Of a stretch of DNA of 64,000 nt, positions 12,961 through 24,439 are shown piece after piece. The stretch lies in the NCBI GenBank assembly GCA_000727475.1, contig KL647312.1, forward strand, positions 682,001 through 746,000, in the 5' to 3' direction. The notes under the pieces are model-generated. The model was given only the letters and a program-made list of their open reading frames with translations. It was not told where the DNA came from and did not search any database. Both the position numbers and the translations under genes were made by a program. The DNA comes from Sarcocystis neurona (taxonomy: Eukaryota > Apicomplexa > Conoidasida > Eucoccidiorida > Sarcocystidae). Each line of letters begins with the position of its first letter. Positions within the stretch are counted from its first letter, which is position 1.

Positions 12961-13922
12961 ATATTTTATGAGCAGCAGTAGCAGCCCGCCTTGTCAGTTG
13001 TCCCACTCAGGACACCTCTGCTTCGACGGCACTGCCACAGCTCGAGCGTCAGCGCCGCCCTGTGTATCCCGGGAGCCTATTCCGCTCAAGCACCCGCTCA
13101 GCGCGCCTCCTGTTACAGCTACGTGCCAAGTGACAAGACAGGGCCGCTGTTGACTGGGTGCTCTCAGAACACGAGAGACAAAGAACGCGGCATTTCAGGG
13201 CGGACCTCTTATGCCGTGCTAATACTTTTGGAGTCTCTGCTGCCACTGCGTGACCGTAGCGTCTGCTCTTGCTGCGTAAGGAGGCTACGCGAAATACTAC
13301 CTCAATGGATCAAGAAAGGTTGAAGGCAACTGCCTCACACAAACCGAATGTACGAGGGGACGTTGTTTAATGCTGCTAGTGGAGAACCGACAGCACTGTA
13401 CAGAAAGGCGGGCTACGTCAAGGCCACAGCAACGTCATTGCTGCAGCCGTAGTCGCTGCACTGCTCAACTGGGAGCTGTCTCACGCAGCACGGCGCCACA
13501 CAGGATTTTGCAAATCCAGAGGAGTAGAACCTCAAAGAAACACACGAGAGAGAAGAAGACAGAGACACAGGCAGGTCGCACATCATACACCGCTTGCAAA
13601 ACGCGTACGTACGGTAGGCCAGCAGTCGTACACGTACGAGACCTGGCGGGAACACAAAAATACTTCCACGTATATCCGCGAAAAGGAGGCAAGAACTCAC
13701 ACTACGTGACACTAAAAGGACCTAGAAAGATACACGTCTACTAAAGAGTGCTAAATGGCGAGTCTTGGAGTTGTTTTGCGCGGCTTGGGCCGCTATATTT
13801 GAAGTTGAGCAAAGCACTTCAGACCTCCACAACCGCGCGGCTTGCAGACGCACGTCCCGTAGTACGGTTGTGTAGCACACAGACACCGTCGGGAGCGAAG
13901 CCAGCAGATGAAGGGTGTCTAC
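12961..13922. other. Unresolved stretch
   Basis: Short open frames occur on both strands. A minus frame near 13712-13580 follows a good acceptor (TATCTTTCTAG) but cannot be joined in phase to the exon at 13923. A plus frame ends at 13744 with TLKGPRKIHVY. Nothing here is supported well enough to call. Confidence 0.3.
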
Positions 13923-14143
13923 TTTCCCCAGTTGTCCTCAAGCGTCTCAATTACCTCCACCGGTGGCAAGGGGATGCCCTTCTCGGAGTAAAGGCGTTTC
14001 CTAGGCGTCAGTACAGGTGTAAGCAGTCCCACGGAGGCGGATTCGCGTGCGGCTGGCACACTGAAAGAGTCAAATTTTTCCTCCTTCGACTGAACGGCAC
14101 AGGCCGATGTTGGAAAGGGAAGTGTGCGCAAAAGTGGACACAC
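13923..14143 (-). CDS. Hypothetical protein exon
   Basis: The minus-strand frame reads like folded protein: SKEEKFDSFSVPAARESASV, then RKRLYSEKGIPLPPVEVIET, then LEDNWGK. A GTAGAC donor sits inside the last Lys codon (phase 2), just before an in-frame TAG, so the exon probably ends at 13923. The 5' limit is uncertain. I do not recognise the family. No partner exon could be matched in phase. Confidence 0.4.
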
Positions 14144-16964
14144 AGGAGCACGTACAGACGTCGTTTCAAGCCTGTTTCAATCTGTGGCAGGGAAACTGTG
14201 CAGGGCGCTTCGGTGTACGAGCAGCTCACTCGTCTCATGCTACCGTGAATGCCACGTAAGGGCTACTACAGCAGCATCAACGTGGAACGTGGGCGACATT
14301 GCACGCATAAGGAAATACGGAGGACGACAGTGTACTAGGAAAACGTGGTCGAACTAAGAAAAGTGTACACCGTATGATGTGATCTAAACGCGCACATTTG
14401 CGGCACTAGCCTACATGGTATGTTCCACGAATAGCGCACTTGCGTAACAACGGTATAGAGCGAAGGTGAACACATCTTCTCACGCTCTGCTGGTGTGATA
14501 TGCAGTCCCCTTAATCCACAAGAGCATGAGCGCCGGTGTCCCCTGTTGTTTTGACAGGTGCTGCGGGTGCTGCTAAGCCTACTCTCTGTGCTACCAGGCG
14601 CAGCGCATTTTACCCATGCGCAGGTAGCCTCAGTGGTGCTCATGCTGTACGGAAGAACGCAGCTTTTTCGCCGCTGTCCGGCTGCTGTGGCAGTTGTTTT
14701 TTGACGTGTCCACAAAAAAATGACAAAAAATCCAGTAGGGAGAATCGTAGGAGCTGCTAGTGGAGTCCCAAAGCAGCAGCAGTTGTTGCGGGCGTTGCAC
14801 ACGTGAAAAATGTGTCCCCGCATGTCATGATGAAGCAGACACCTCTGTCTGCTTCGTCAGGCGTGTGGAGAGTGTTTGCCAAAAGTACCTGAAGACACGA
14901 CTGCAGCTCGCACAGCAGGTCTAGACTTGCTCTGCACTAATTTCCACTCTGCTCTGTTGTTGGCGCTGGGACACACACGCTCCAACGCAGTATCGCTTTG
15001 TCCTTTGCCAGGGCCAGCTACTCCTTCGTAACATCACCTGCGTTTGTGAGACAAAAGTTGCTAGAAGACACGTACGCAGATGTGTACATGGAAACAGCGA
15101 GTGGGACGCGATTGTATCGGGACATATCCCGCTGTGTCGACCAGAGATACACGCGCCCGTACAACATGTCTGCAACGGCAGGTGCGCTGGCGCACAATCT
15201 GCCTCATCGACGCCACAAGCAGACTGTTAGCACGTACAACGATTCACGACTTCCTGCACTCTTCCCCGTCACCAGATGTCTAGAACGATGACGTTTCACC
15301 GCAGCCAGCATGTCGTGCGTTACGACATGCATGAAGCATTGTGCGGCGGTCCGCGCGCTTTGTGCAACGGTTTACCATATTTACTGAGAGAGTGTACCGT
15401 CCTCACTCGCCCGGACCCAATACGTTCTTACATCTGGGCATGCTCGAATGAAGTCCATGTACGAGTAGACGCTTGTGCCCGCATTCGTGTATCTGGCATG
15501 TTTGTATTGTAAGAGTGTGCAGTGAAACTTATATAAACACATGTGTGTAAAGATCTAGCGTAGGTCTGCTCTTGCGACGGTGTCACAGCATGTAGGCGGG
15601 TACTTCATTACCTTGAAGGGTATAGAGGCCGCTTACCCGGTGGGCTGTTAGTGTCGACAGCGACGAGAACCGGACAAATACCTGCATGTGCGGGAACTTA
15701 CGCATACATACACGCGTCTTTGCTAATGTGCACAAAGATCAGTATGTTCAAGCGGACGGGGCAAAAGCACCAAATTGCCGTCGTCGAAATAGAGCTTTAT
15801 GATCATCCTCTGTATCCCTCACCTTCGCCATCAAACTAGTTCACGTCTCCCGGGAAACCGCTAAAGCATCCATCCGCAGGTACTCACACGTGCATCACGA
15901 TGTCTGCAACGAGGCAACTTCGTCCAGAGATGCGCCCACAGAGGGCTGGACGCAGGACGCAGGAGAACTGCGGCCCACAAGCTACAATATCCCTATTTTT
16001 AGCGCACACGTGTTAAAGCTCGGTAGTCGCTGTGGCAGTTTGTGGCTGACTTGTCATGTGTGCTTACAGTGTACTGTGTGCGCTCACAGGAGGCTCCTTC
16101 GGCATGAAGTAGGTGTCTGATCGTGAGTACCTCTAAGTATATATCCGGCGATGTAACGAACGCCGGATTCTCACGTGAACGCAGAGAGTGCAGCAAAGCG
16201 CCAAAGCCCTCAGCTGCCGTTCAGCTGCATGCGGCTGAGTCCATAAACTCCTCATTTGCGTGGCAGCATAACAGTGAGGAAGGTGGTGCGTCAGGGGACT
16301 TGTCCGCCTTCACAAGCAAACGAGCGCGCAGGCAGAGCTGCTGTACATGGGTTAGGGAAACTGATGGGTGTGTTAACTAAACTCTATTTATCCTGGATCA
16401 GTTCATTTGCTCTTCGGCAAAGGACGTCTGTTCTCATCATTTCGTCTATATCAGTGGACCTCCTCCCCCAGGACAGCTCTACTTCTGTCTCTGCATACAC
16501 GCGTTCTCTGTACACGTATAATATTGTATTTGTTTGTGTGTTGTCCTTCGTGAGATAAAGGCAGTAAGACTCAAGCGTTCGTCTCGCAGCACTCGCAACC
16601 AAGCGTGGTGTGCTACATGTGAGGCCACCCGTATCATTGTGAGACAGTAACTTCTCCACGCACACTATCTCGAGAGACGGCACCTGTGTACAAAGTGCGT
16701 AGAGGGTCTAAGGCGTAGTTGTCTGTACGAGGTCACAACCACGCCTCAGTTGAAACAGCGTGGTAAGTTTCGTCTCACCAGATCCCCCCCCAAAAAGTGC
16801 TATTGCGCACAATCGACTCACGAAGCGGGTGAGTGTCTACTTGTGCACGACAACATATGATTTCGAAATCTCTTCGACATTACAGAACTTCAGACAGGTG
16901 CTCTTCGAACTACTTGAGTGTATAAACACAATGGTGCATAGGTGTGTACCGGCGGGGTGTACAC
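14144..16964. other. Intergenic region, no supported gene
   Basis: About 2.8 kb of mixed composition without a convincing open frame on either strand. It carries scattered GTGTATATG and TACATGT words, and no CAG-rich tracts after about 14800. Promoter or UTR sequence of the plus-strand frame at 16965 may lie in the last part. Confidence 0.45.
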
Positions 16965-17657
16965 ATGTGCGTTGAGCTGTCGCGTAATTGCAACTATGTA
17001 AAGGTGTTTCCACGGTTGACGCGCTATAGGTATACGTATACACAAGCCCTGTTCGGCACTGGTAGGTTCTTCCATTATACATTGAAGAGGACTGGGAGCC
17101 GGGATCGAGGTGAAGGCGGTATACCATATATGCACATCCACGTAAGTCACGGGGTAGAACAACGGATGTCACTAGGCGCAGAAGAGTATGAAATGTACCT
17201 GACAAGCACACTGTTCACCGCCACGCAAGTAGAGTTTTCGTTTACGACCGACGTAGAGGGGCATGGTGTTCTTTTTCGCTGCTACTCGCAAAACAAGCGC
17301 TGTACATATACACCTCTGGATACACTGCATGTCTGTATGTGTATATGTTGCTGTGTGTGCACACGAGTACCTACAGGTGCTGCATTTCCATGTGCATTTG
17401 CACAACCAGATACACCCACGGATAGTGTGTCCATCCTTTTGAACACACTGAGTAACCCGCTCAGAACCTCGATGGCATGCAGCGTATATTCTGGTCACGA
17501 GGGTCTAGACGAGGTATTCGTTACAAGAGTGCAGAGGAAGAACGGTGCAATGTCCGTTGGCGTTGCCCTTGCGTTACGCGCCCCTGTTCAGACAAGCGTA
17601 CACATGTATGCGGGTGTGTGTTGGCCTGTACAGTGTAGTGCAGAGCTGAAAGAGTAA
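16965..17657 (+). CDS. Hypothetical 230-residue protein
   Basis: This is the longest open frame in the repeat-poor 14-17.7 kb stretch, with ATG at 16965. Two parts look protein-like: SLGAEEYEMYLTSTLFTATQ around 17175, and SVYSGHEGLDEVFVTRVQRK followed by NGAMSVGVALALRAPVQT near 17490-17600. The middle (CTYTPLDTLHVCMCICCCVC) matches TGTATGTGTATATG spacer-like DNA. A spliced model with an intron around 17300-17370 is therefore as likely as one uninterrupted gene. No domain recognised. Confidence 0.38.
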   Translation: MCVELSRNCNYVKVFPRLTRYRYTYTQALFGTGRFFHYTLKRTGSRDRGEGGIPYMHIHVSHGVEQRMSLGAEEYEMYLTSTLFTATQVEFSFTTDVEGHGVLFRCYSQNKRCTYTPLDTLHVCMCICCCVCTRVPTGAAFPCAFAQPDTPTDSVSILLNTLSNPLRTSMACSVYSGHEGLDEVFVTRVQRKNGAMSVGVALALRAPVQTSVHMYAGVCWPVQCSAELKE

Positions 17658-18103
17658 CCTTGCAACTCGAATGCCTCATCAGGAGGAAGGCTTTGCAATT
17701 CATTTATGTCTACCAATCCTGTTCCACGATCAGAGGCACGAACCGGAAATGAAAGACACCGTGCAGCCCCACGCGCAGCGTTGGATGCTGCGGCAGTACG
17801 CGTTGCTGACGGCGTACCAGCAAAAGCAGTAGATGCGGCAGGAGCACCGGCGGTGCCCCGGTGGACGAGGATACTACTGGTCCTGTAGAAAGAGTCTTCT
17901 GTGATCGGTTGTGTTGCTGTGTCACTTGGTAGAGCGAGTGAATGCACTCGGCGGTGCACGTGCATGCAGTCATGGCGCGCCTCAACCGATGAGCCGTAGC
18001 ACACCCCTACGTTGGACACATGCTCGCGAGCTGACGAGGGAGAAAATGCGGCATACAAGGCAAGGAAGTGGCTTTGTTTCGATTTCGCATAGGCTGCTAT
18101 TGA
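17658..18103 (-). CDS. Possible Ala-rich minus-strand exon
   Basis: The minus frame contains SILVHRGTAGAPAASTAFAG and ends with GLVDINELQSLPPDEAFELQ near 17665. The opposite strand is also open (ATG at 17706, 60 codons, Ala-rich), so strand assignment rests only on the more diverse composition of the minus frame. No splice partner found. Confidence 0.28.
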
Positions 18104-18400
18104 ATGCACTCCCTTGCGAGGGCATTTCCAGTACCTCGTGCTACTGCTGCTGCTGTCACTCCAGTGGCTGCTGTCCGTAATTGCTGTTGCCGTGCTGTCA
18201 CCGGGGCACTCCGCCCCGAGGAACGCGACCTCTTGTCTTGTCCCCAGCTGGTCGTCCCGTTATATGCCACTGACATTCACATGCAGTTTTATACAATGGT
18301 GCTGCTCTACTACGTCGATGTTGCAGCTACCTGCATGTCGGACCATCATGCGTGGACGGTTCACTCCCTGCCCCAACTACTGCTGCTGCGGCTGGAATAA
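18104..18400 (+). CDS. Hypothetical 98-residue protein
   Basis: The frame starts at ATG 18104. After an Ala/Cys-rich start it contains RPEERDLLSCPQLVVPLYAT and then DIHMQFYTMVLLYYVDVAAT, which are ordered-protein-like. A parallel frame encodes a Leu-rich, signal-like stretch. Unknown function; it could be one exon of a longer plus-strand gene. Confidence 0.3.
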   Translation: MHSLARAFPVPRATAAAVTPVAAVRNCCCRAVTGALRPEERDLLSCPQLVVPLYATDIHMQFYTMVLLYYVDVAATCMSDHHAWTVHSLPQLLLLRLE

Positions 18401-19637
18401 TTCCGCCAGTGCTCTTCTCTAATGCTCCTTGCGTCTACACTCTAGAACCTGTATTGAAACACAATTATTACTCCTGATACTGCTGCTGTCCGTGACGTGT
18501 GGAGCCGGCTGCTGCAGCGACCTTACAGCGGTCCAGGTTGTTGCAGGTCCTCTCTCTGGCCACCCCACAACCCTGTCTTGTTTGCCTGGCAACACAGCAG
18601 CCCCCTACTTTCTGATCGCTTGTGTCTTTTATAAAAATATATATATGCGTCGTGCAGCAAACCGCGCCTTCTACGCAAGAACCGCAGCAGTCGTGTATGG
18701 ATATGCTATTCTATTGTGTATGCAGAGGCATAGACCTTTTTGTGCACTGTGACACATTGGCATGCCTTTATTCGTGAGCGCCCTTATACATAGGCTAGGT
18801 CTTATGTGTAGGCAGCCTCCTTGATGGATACGACTGTGTTGACGAAAGCGTCCCACCGCCTGCCAGTGTCACGTTATTTGTGTACATTACGGATATATAT
18901 ATATATATATATATAATAGGGCCATGGGGTAAATGTGTAATGTTTTCCCACGTATACGATTGATTAGCCCAGTCAGCCGGAAGGCTCTCCTGAAATACAT
19001 GCTGTATGCTCACGAAGCGAAAGAGCTCTGTACCGCTCCCAGGCTTCTCCCTCCTGACTACATCTTCGGTGCCGAGAAAACCCTTCGGCTGACGGCATAT
19101 GCGGAGCAGCAGCACAACGTATAGAGGTCTACAAAGCTAACTTCACTCATATTGCGCGTGCAGATGGCCGATGTTCACACACCAGCACTGGTGTCACTTG
19201 TTCTGTTGAAAGTCTGCACTGCAGCTTTGTTATGCAGCTCGTGACCGTAGCCGCCGCACTTGCCCTCTTCCCCGTGCTGAGCGTTTGAAAGTTGTATGTG
19301 TCTCGCCATTTAAGCATGCAGGAACCTGACACAATGGGCGGCTCTGCATCCACTAGGTAACCAGTGCCTCAGTGCTGTTGCTGCCCCTCGTGAGTCTGCT
19401 CGTGTTAATGCATTTGGCGGTCGCAGCACCTAGTGCTCTTCGCGCCAGTACAGCAGCGTTGGCTGTTCCTTGCGGCAGGCGCGACAGGAGGGGGCTTCCT
19501 ATGCGCATGCTGGTACAGCCGCACTTCACTTCTGTACATCCCGTGCTCTTTCGCGTCATGGAAACACTGCGCAGCGTCTCCGTTTCCGCTGAGGTTTTTT
19601 CAGACAATCTCTCGTTTTCGACTGAGTTTTTACGACT
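18401..19637. other. Upstream region of the EF-Ts gene
   Basis: An (AT)n run lies at about 18893-18915. A plus frame from about 19357 to 19746 encodes a Leu-rich, signal-peptide-like stretch (SLLVLMHLAVAAPSALRA, ATG at 19402) upstream of the EF-Ts start but in another frame. It might be an upstream leader exon or part of the 5' UTR. No other gene is supported. Confidence 0.4.
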
Positions 19638-20333
19638 ATGGCGACAGCGGCGCGGTTCCCTGCTCCAACTGCGAATATTACTTCGCTCTTGCGTGCAGCG
19701 CGTACGGGGGGCAATTGCAGCCCAGGGAGGGTGTCTCAGCAACTAGAAAGCAGCAGTCCAGCAGTTTCGTCAGACGCTGTTCTGCGAGCATCAGCGCTGG
19801 GCGTCGATGGGCGAGCAATGTTAGTTAGCAGTCGACGGTTCTCTTGGACTGCACAGCTGCGGAGTTTCCAGTGCAAGGAGCTTCAGTGCTCCTCCTGCAA
19901 AAGCGGCCTGCTGCTGCGCAGGCGCCAGCAGCAGTGTTTGCTTCCTCGTTTCCCTCAGCATTTCCTACAAGTTTTTAGTGAACCTCGAGATTACTTCTGT
20001 CCGGCAGGTGCTGCTGCTGGTACCAGTCCCCACGGTAAGTGGTGCTTTACAGCGCGGCACTTGGGCTTGAGTAGGAGCGCGGGTGTGGACCCAGAGTTTC
20101 CGAGCACTGTCCGGAAATCTGCTAGAGCTCTCCTGCACGTGGGCAACGAAGCAGCAATTGACCAGCGGCCGCTGCAAGGTTCCGCTGACGGCGCGCATGC
20201 TGGCCGTAGTGCTGAAGCTGACTTCACGGGTGCAACGCCGAAGAAGAAGCTGGAAGCCGTTATGCTGCTGCGCAGGCGCAGCGGTGGAGTCTCGGCTGGC
20301 GAGTGTCTCAAAGCTTTAGAAGCTACAGACGGG
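19638..20333 (+). CDS. tsf: Elongation factor Ts, organellar, exon 1 (leader plus N-terminal domain)
   Basis: ATG at 19638 is the first after an in-frame TGA. The 232-codon exon encodes a long N-terminal extension starting MATAARFPAPTANITSLLRA, basic and Ala/Ser-rich, suitable as organelle-targeting leader. The last 24 residues (209-232, MLLRRRSGGVSAGECLKALE then ATDG) form the first part of the UBA-like TS-N domain, which in EF-Ts binds EF-Tu. The exon ends in phase 0 at GAC-GGG, followed by GTACGG. EF-Ts recharges EF-Tu by GDP/GTP exchange in bacterial-type ribosomal translation; in apicomplexans this means apicoplast or mitochondrion. The join to exon 2 recreates the conserved helix-turn-helix across the intron. 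Confidence 0.82.
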
Positions 20334-21138
20334 GTACGGCGACGTACACCTGTAGACAGCGCTGTCTCTCTCGTATGCGTAGGAGGTTTAAACACACAGC
20401 TACATGCGTTCGTGCACGTTGTCCGCGCGCGCGTCCTCGCTCAGACGTTCGCTTAGGGTCATCTTTCTAAAGAAGAGCGAGGCAGCACGTCGGAGGCTCT
20501 GCTTTCAGATACATAGGAAGACGATCATACGCGTGTATACATTCTCTGGTACGTTTACTTGATGCCAGCCCGGGAGACGGCGGTGGAGTGCACCTAACGC
20601 TGAAAGACGAAGGTGGAGCGCCGGAGTGTGGGGCCAATGTGGCTATTCTTCATAGGTCAACTTGCAATGTAAAGTCGACGTAGGTAGTTGATTTTGCCTG
20701 CGTGTGCGTACATGTGCTCGTGTGTCCACAGGCTGCACTCTGCCCACGTCGACGGACACACGAGCGTGTGTCCGTGGGTACCGTCTCAGATTACGGTAAC
20801 AGCAGTCTGTTGCAGTTCGTCCCAGTTACATGGTCCGTCGCGTATGTATTACCGCCGGTCGTGCATTGCATGTCTAATGGGCTGCTGTTGCCGCTGATAC
20901 GGTACCTGCATGTGGCTCATGCGTCCACAGATGGAGGGATTACCTGTGGTTTCCTCACTGTCCCTGTTACGCTAGCATACGCCACGGTAGCTGCTTGTGC
21001 TGCTCGCGATATGGCTTGCACGATCCGCCTCGCTATTACTGTTGTAGTTGTTAGGACGGACCTGCGGTCGAAGTCGCCTCTGTTTTTTCTGAGTGGGCAC
21101 CAGTTTTGACGTCGCCGCTGCTGCTGTGGTGGCTGCAG
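20334..21138 (+). other. EF-Ts intron
   Basis: An 805-base intron from GTACGG to GTGGCTGCAG, phase 0 on both sides. It interrupts the TS-N domain exactly between ATDG and DTEAAVVHLRKQGL. It contains stops in the coding frame and several short open frames with no support. Confidence 0.8.
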
Positions 21139-22680
21139 GACACGGAAGCAGCCGTCGTGCATTTGCGGAAGCAGGGGCTGTCGAAGGCTCCTGCGCGCTG
21201 CGCTGCAGATTGTCGAGGAGGTCTAGTTGCAGTCGGTTTCATATATGAGTCACCAACAACAGTCCCACCATCGGCAGCCGCAGCCACGAGGGAACCCGGC
21301 CCAGCAGCGGCAGGACGCAGACGGCGAATGTCAAGTGCCCTGGTGGCTCTGACATCAGAGACGGACTTCGTCGCAGCTAACGCTCGTTTCGTGGCGCTCG
21401 CGCAACAGGTGGCCCGAGCGGCAGCTCGGACAGTTGCTGCTACTGGTGCTAGCACTAGTACTCTTGTGGGTACAGAGCAGACACGTGACTGCAGTAATGC
21501 CTCCGTACGAAAGGCAGAGGACGTCCGTAAGCGCAGCATTAAGGCCTTCACTACCTCGTCTCTACTAGAAGCAATAAAAGCAGCTCCTGTAAGTGAGAGC
21601 CTTCTAACCGTGCAGCATACCGAGGGTGCAGGAATAGCAGCAGCAGCGGCGGCAAACAAAGCTAATTCTGTTCCAGAAGCAGCACGTCCAAGCGGTGATG
21701 CCGCTGTCGTCGGCAGTAAGTCGGCTGTTGTGCGCGGCAGTTGCAGCAGTGACAACCGCATCATTAGCGTGTCATCGGCACTGGCCTTACTGTCGCAGCA
21801 GTTCGGGGAAGATGTGCAGTTGTCAGATGTAAAGGCATTTGTAGTTGAGGAGGAGGCCGCGCAGTCGCAGCATCGCGAGGCCGAGCTGCACAGTGATAAT
21901 TGCAGCCGTAGCTGGAACGCTGCAGTTGGAGTGTACGTACACGGACAAGTAGCCAAGGATGTGGGGCGTGCTGCTGCGATGGTCTGTCTTCGGTGGCGCA
22001 GTGAGCTAAGCAGCCTACCTCAGCTTATGACACCAGCAGAGGCCGAGCAGCTCGAGACAGTAACGCACAGCAAGGTTGAACGGCTCGCGCAGCTGTTGTG
22101 CATGCAGGTGATCGCTACTCGTCCGCGCTATGTAAGACTCTCAGACATCTCCGCAGCCGAGAAAAACGTTGAGCGACAGATCCTTGCTGCCGCGGCTGCC
22201 GCCTCTGCTCCTAAACGGCCTGCCCCAGCCAGCAGCACGACCGACCCACCTGCAGGAGCAGCCACTTCATCTGCTGCGGATTCCGCGCGTGGAGGAAGCT
22301 TCACTAACATAGACGCCGCAGTAGAAGCAACGCTGGAAGGCACGCTGCGCGAACAAACTTTGCTAGAGCAAGAATTTCTGCCGCTGCGCCGCTTCCACGC
22401 GGAAATACTTACCTGCGATGGCGGTAGCAACAACAGCAGCCACACCACGGATAAAAACAACAGCGGCTGCAGCAAGAGCGCTAGCGGCCACCACAGCAGC
22501 GCCACCACCCTCAGCCGTACGGGCACCGCGGACACCCCAGGTAGCAAGAGCAGCGCCACCTCAACTGCGTTTCCGTCGCGACTGACTGTTAAGGAGGCAA
22601 TACAACTAGCAGCACCTAAACTACGCTGCTCCACCATAGACGTCGAAAGCATGCAGTTTCTCGCTGTCGGACAATCCTAG
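21139..22680 (+). CDS. tsf: Elongation factor Ts, organellar, exon 2 (core and C-terminus)
   Basis: 513 residues to TAG at 22680, giving a 745-residue protein. The first residues (DTEAAVVHLRKQGLSKAPAR) finish the TS-N domain. The signature ALVALTSETDFVAANARF (about residues 299-316) matches the EF-Ts core motif with TDF and N. Later come GVYVHGQVAKDVGRAAAMVC and RYVRLSDISAAEKNVERQIL, matching the dimerisation and core subdomains. TLREQTLLEQEFLPLRR matches the conserved 'EQ.F' region. Insertions rich in Ala, Ser and Asn (after the SETDF region, and about residues 595-700) make it roughly 2.5 times the bacterial length. Antisense frames over 21051-21956 are shadows. Confidence 0.9.
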   Translation, partial: DTEAAVVHLRKQGLSKAPARCAADCRGGLVAVGFIYESPTTVPPSAAAATREPGPAAAGRRRRMSSALVALTSETDFVAANARFVALAQQVARAAARTVAATGASTSTLVGTEQTRDCSNASVRKAEDVRKRSIKAFTTSSLLEAIKAAPVSESLLTVQHTEGAGIAAAAAANKANSVPEAARPSGDAAVVGSKSAVVRGSCSSDNRIISVSSALALLSQQFGEDVQLSDVKAFVVEEEAAQSQHREAELHSDNCSRSWNAAVGVYVHGQVAKDVGRAAAMVCLRWRSELSSLPQLMTPAEAEQLETVTHSKVERLAQLLCMQVIATRPRYVRLSDISAAEKNVERQILAAAAAASAPKRPAPASSTTDPPAGAATSSAADSARGGSFTNIDAAVEATLEGTLREQTLLEQEFLPLRRFHAEILTCDGGSNNSSHTTDKNNSGCSKSASGHHSSATTLSRTGTADTPGSKSSATSTAFPSRLTVKEAIQLAAPKLRCSTIDVESMQFLAVGQS

Positions 22681-23592
22681 TATTGTAATGAACACACAGG
22701 TGGATACCACCTTTTTTCAACCTTCGGTTACAGCTATGTCTGAATTGTCTTATACGTGAAATCCCGTCTGGAATGGCCACCACTTTTCAGACACAGTAGC
22801 AACAACAGGTCCCGTGGGTGAAGCTTCTCCGGACAAATTTATTTCTGTGTAGTTTACTGAGCCGCCTCTGATAGATTACGCGCATTTACGTGTAACGCTG
22901 TGGGTCAGCAGGTGCGCCCGCGTGTACAATCGTGTGTACCCACTGCGTGTTTCCGATTTATCCAGCACCGTTTACCCCTTGCATCTGTGTGAGAAGTAAC
23001 AAGAATAGTGCTGTTTTATTGCACAGCCGTGTGCGCGTATGGCCAGTATGTACGCATGCATGTATGCCTCCTGCGTGTTCTGAGATGTCCATCCTCGGGC
23101 TCGGCGTATCTCATGTGCACGTCTCTGCCCCGGACCCGGCCGGACTCTGCTCACGGCAGAGGGGTGCCGAGCGCAGTGAAAGTGTAAGCAGTCTTACGCG
23201 ACTGCATAGGCTTGCACGCGTGCTTGCGTGTATACGTTTTGTGCGGAAGTCGGATGAAAAAGCAGACAGCTTTCATGTGGTCCACATATTTGTAAGTCGC
23301 GGGGTAGCATCTTAGGAAGCTTGCGGTATGGGTCGCGTTGACAATAGCAGTACTGGAGTGATCAAACCAGCGGAAACAGTAGCGCTCTGACGTGTAACTT
23401 TAGCTAAGCCGGAGGCACGGCGGAATTTCGTAGGTAACCTGTGTGGGTCATAGCGCGTGGCACGTGTCTGTATCTGTGGTCGAGGAGTTGCAACAAACAA
23501 CATGCGTCGTCTCAGCTGGATGCAGCTACCTGCCCACACATTCGGGAGCGATGAATAAACACGCCCGAAGCCTCCGGTGTTCCACTACACAG
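22681..23592. other. Intergenic region downstream of EF-Ts
   Basis: Contains the presumed 3' UTR of EF-Ts and TGTGTATAC-rich spacer. No open frame has convincing composition or splice context on either strand. Confidence 0.5.
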
Positions 23593-23814
23593 CTAAATGT
23601 TTTGCTGCGTTTCTGCTTTAAATAGAAGCACAGTCCCTTTAATCAGTGTATCAAGTTCGTGGGCAAAATACTTGGATGCCAAATGAATAATGAAATCAAT
23701 ACGAGGGTATGACGGGCCTGGAGCTATTGCCGCGTACTGGGTTGTGCAGCTGCGAATCCTCCATTTCCTGACGCGGTTCGCTGTAGTACAGGCACAGCAG
23801 TGCTCCCGTCTCAC
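23593..23814 (-). CDS. C-terminal exon of a hypothetical protein
   Basis: The minus frame ends at TAG 23593. Its last 45 residues look well ordered: PGPSYPRIDFIIHLASKYFA, then HELDTLIKGTVLLFKAETQ. The 5' boundary is one of the AG sites between 23748 and 23800. It probably belongs with the minus-strand exon at 24270-24439; intervening exons were not identified. Family not recognised. The antisense plus frame here is a shadow. Confidence 0.45.
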   Translation of the reverse strand: MRREHCCACTTANRVRKWRIRSCTTQYAAIAPGPSYPRIDFIIHLASKYFAHELDTLIKGTVLLFKAETQQNI

Positions 23815-24269
23815 CTGCTCTGAAGGCCTGTACAGCAGAATAATGTGGCTTGTTTGCTGTGCCGAGCCAAATCACAGTAGCCCCCTAATGAACAGCTGTA
23901 TAAGGGTGCAGCACCAACAACAAACAGGGAGCCATCTAATGCGGGACTCACTCTCAAAAAACAATGACAAGAAGATACTACACACTGACTGGCACACGAC
24001 CACCGCAGGAGCACCATGTGGACGCCGCAAAACAGCAAGAACATTGCTCCCGACTCATCACTACGATATCGTCCTGGTCTACTGTATGTTCGCTGATCAT
24101 TAAGAGGGTCAAACAGCACTACCAGCAGGGGCCGACATCATGCGAATATTTAGGAACTACTTTACGCGAACCTAACCCTGCTGCATTCCACTCATTGCAC
24201 GCACGCAAAGTCAGACGGTCCTCCGCGCCACGTATGTGTGTTCAAAGTATGTTCCAGCGTCCCGCTTAC
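23815..24269. other. Region between two minus-strand exons
   Basis: Stops occur in every frame. A minus frame near 23930-23815 ends CDLARHSKQATLFCCTGLQ but lacks good splice sites. It is most likely intron, possibly hiding a small exon. Confidence 0.35.
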
Positions 24270-24439
24270 ACAAGTAGACACCGTTACGCGCAGCGTCTAC
24301 ACAGATGCACCGGTTGTTACAGCTGATGTCGGTCACGAACGACTGCTTTTGTCCACCTTTGTCAGTGCTTAAGGCGGTCATAGGCGAGGATCGAGTGTCA
24401 GCATTTCCCTTAAGCGAAGCAAGAGAAAAGGAGTAATCG
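24270..24439 (-). CDS. Internal exon of a hypothetical protein
   Basis: Bounded by a strong acceptor (CCCGCTTTCTTGCAG) and a GTAAGC donor; phase 2 in, phase 1 out. It encodes DYSFSLASLKGNADTRSSPM, then FVTDISCNNRCICVDAARNG and VYL. Both splice sites and composition support a real exon. The repeating short hydrophobic strands could fit a beta-propeller, but no family is recognised. Confidence 0.5.

Noticed and set aside
21051..21956. 301-codon minus-strand open frame
   Set aside because: Antisense shadow of the EF-Ts exon, which has clear family motifs on the plus strand.
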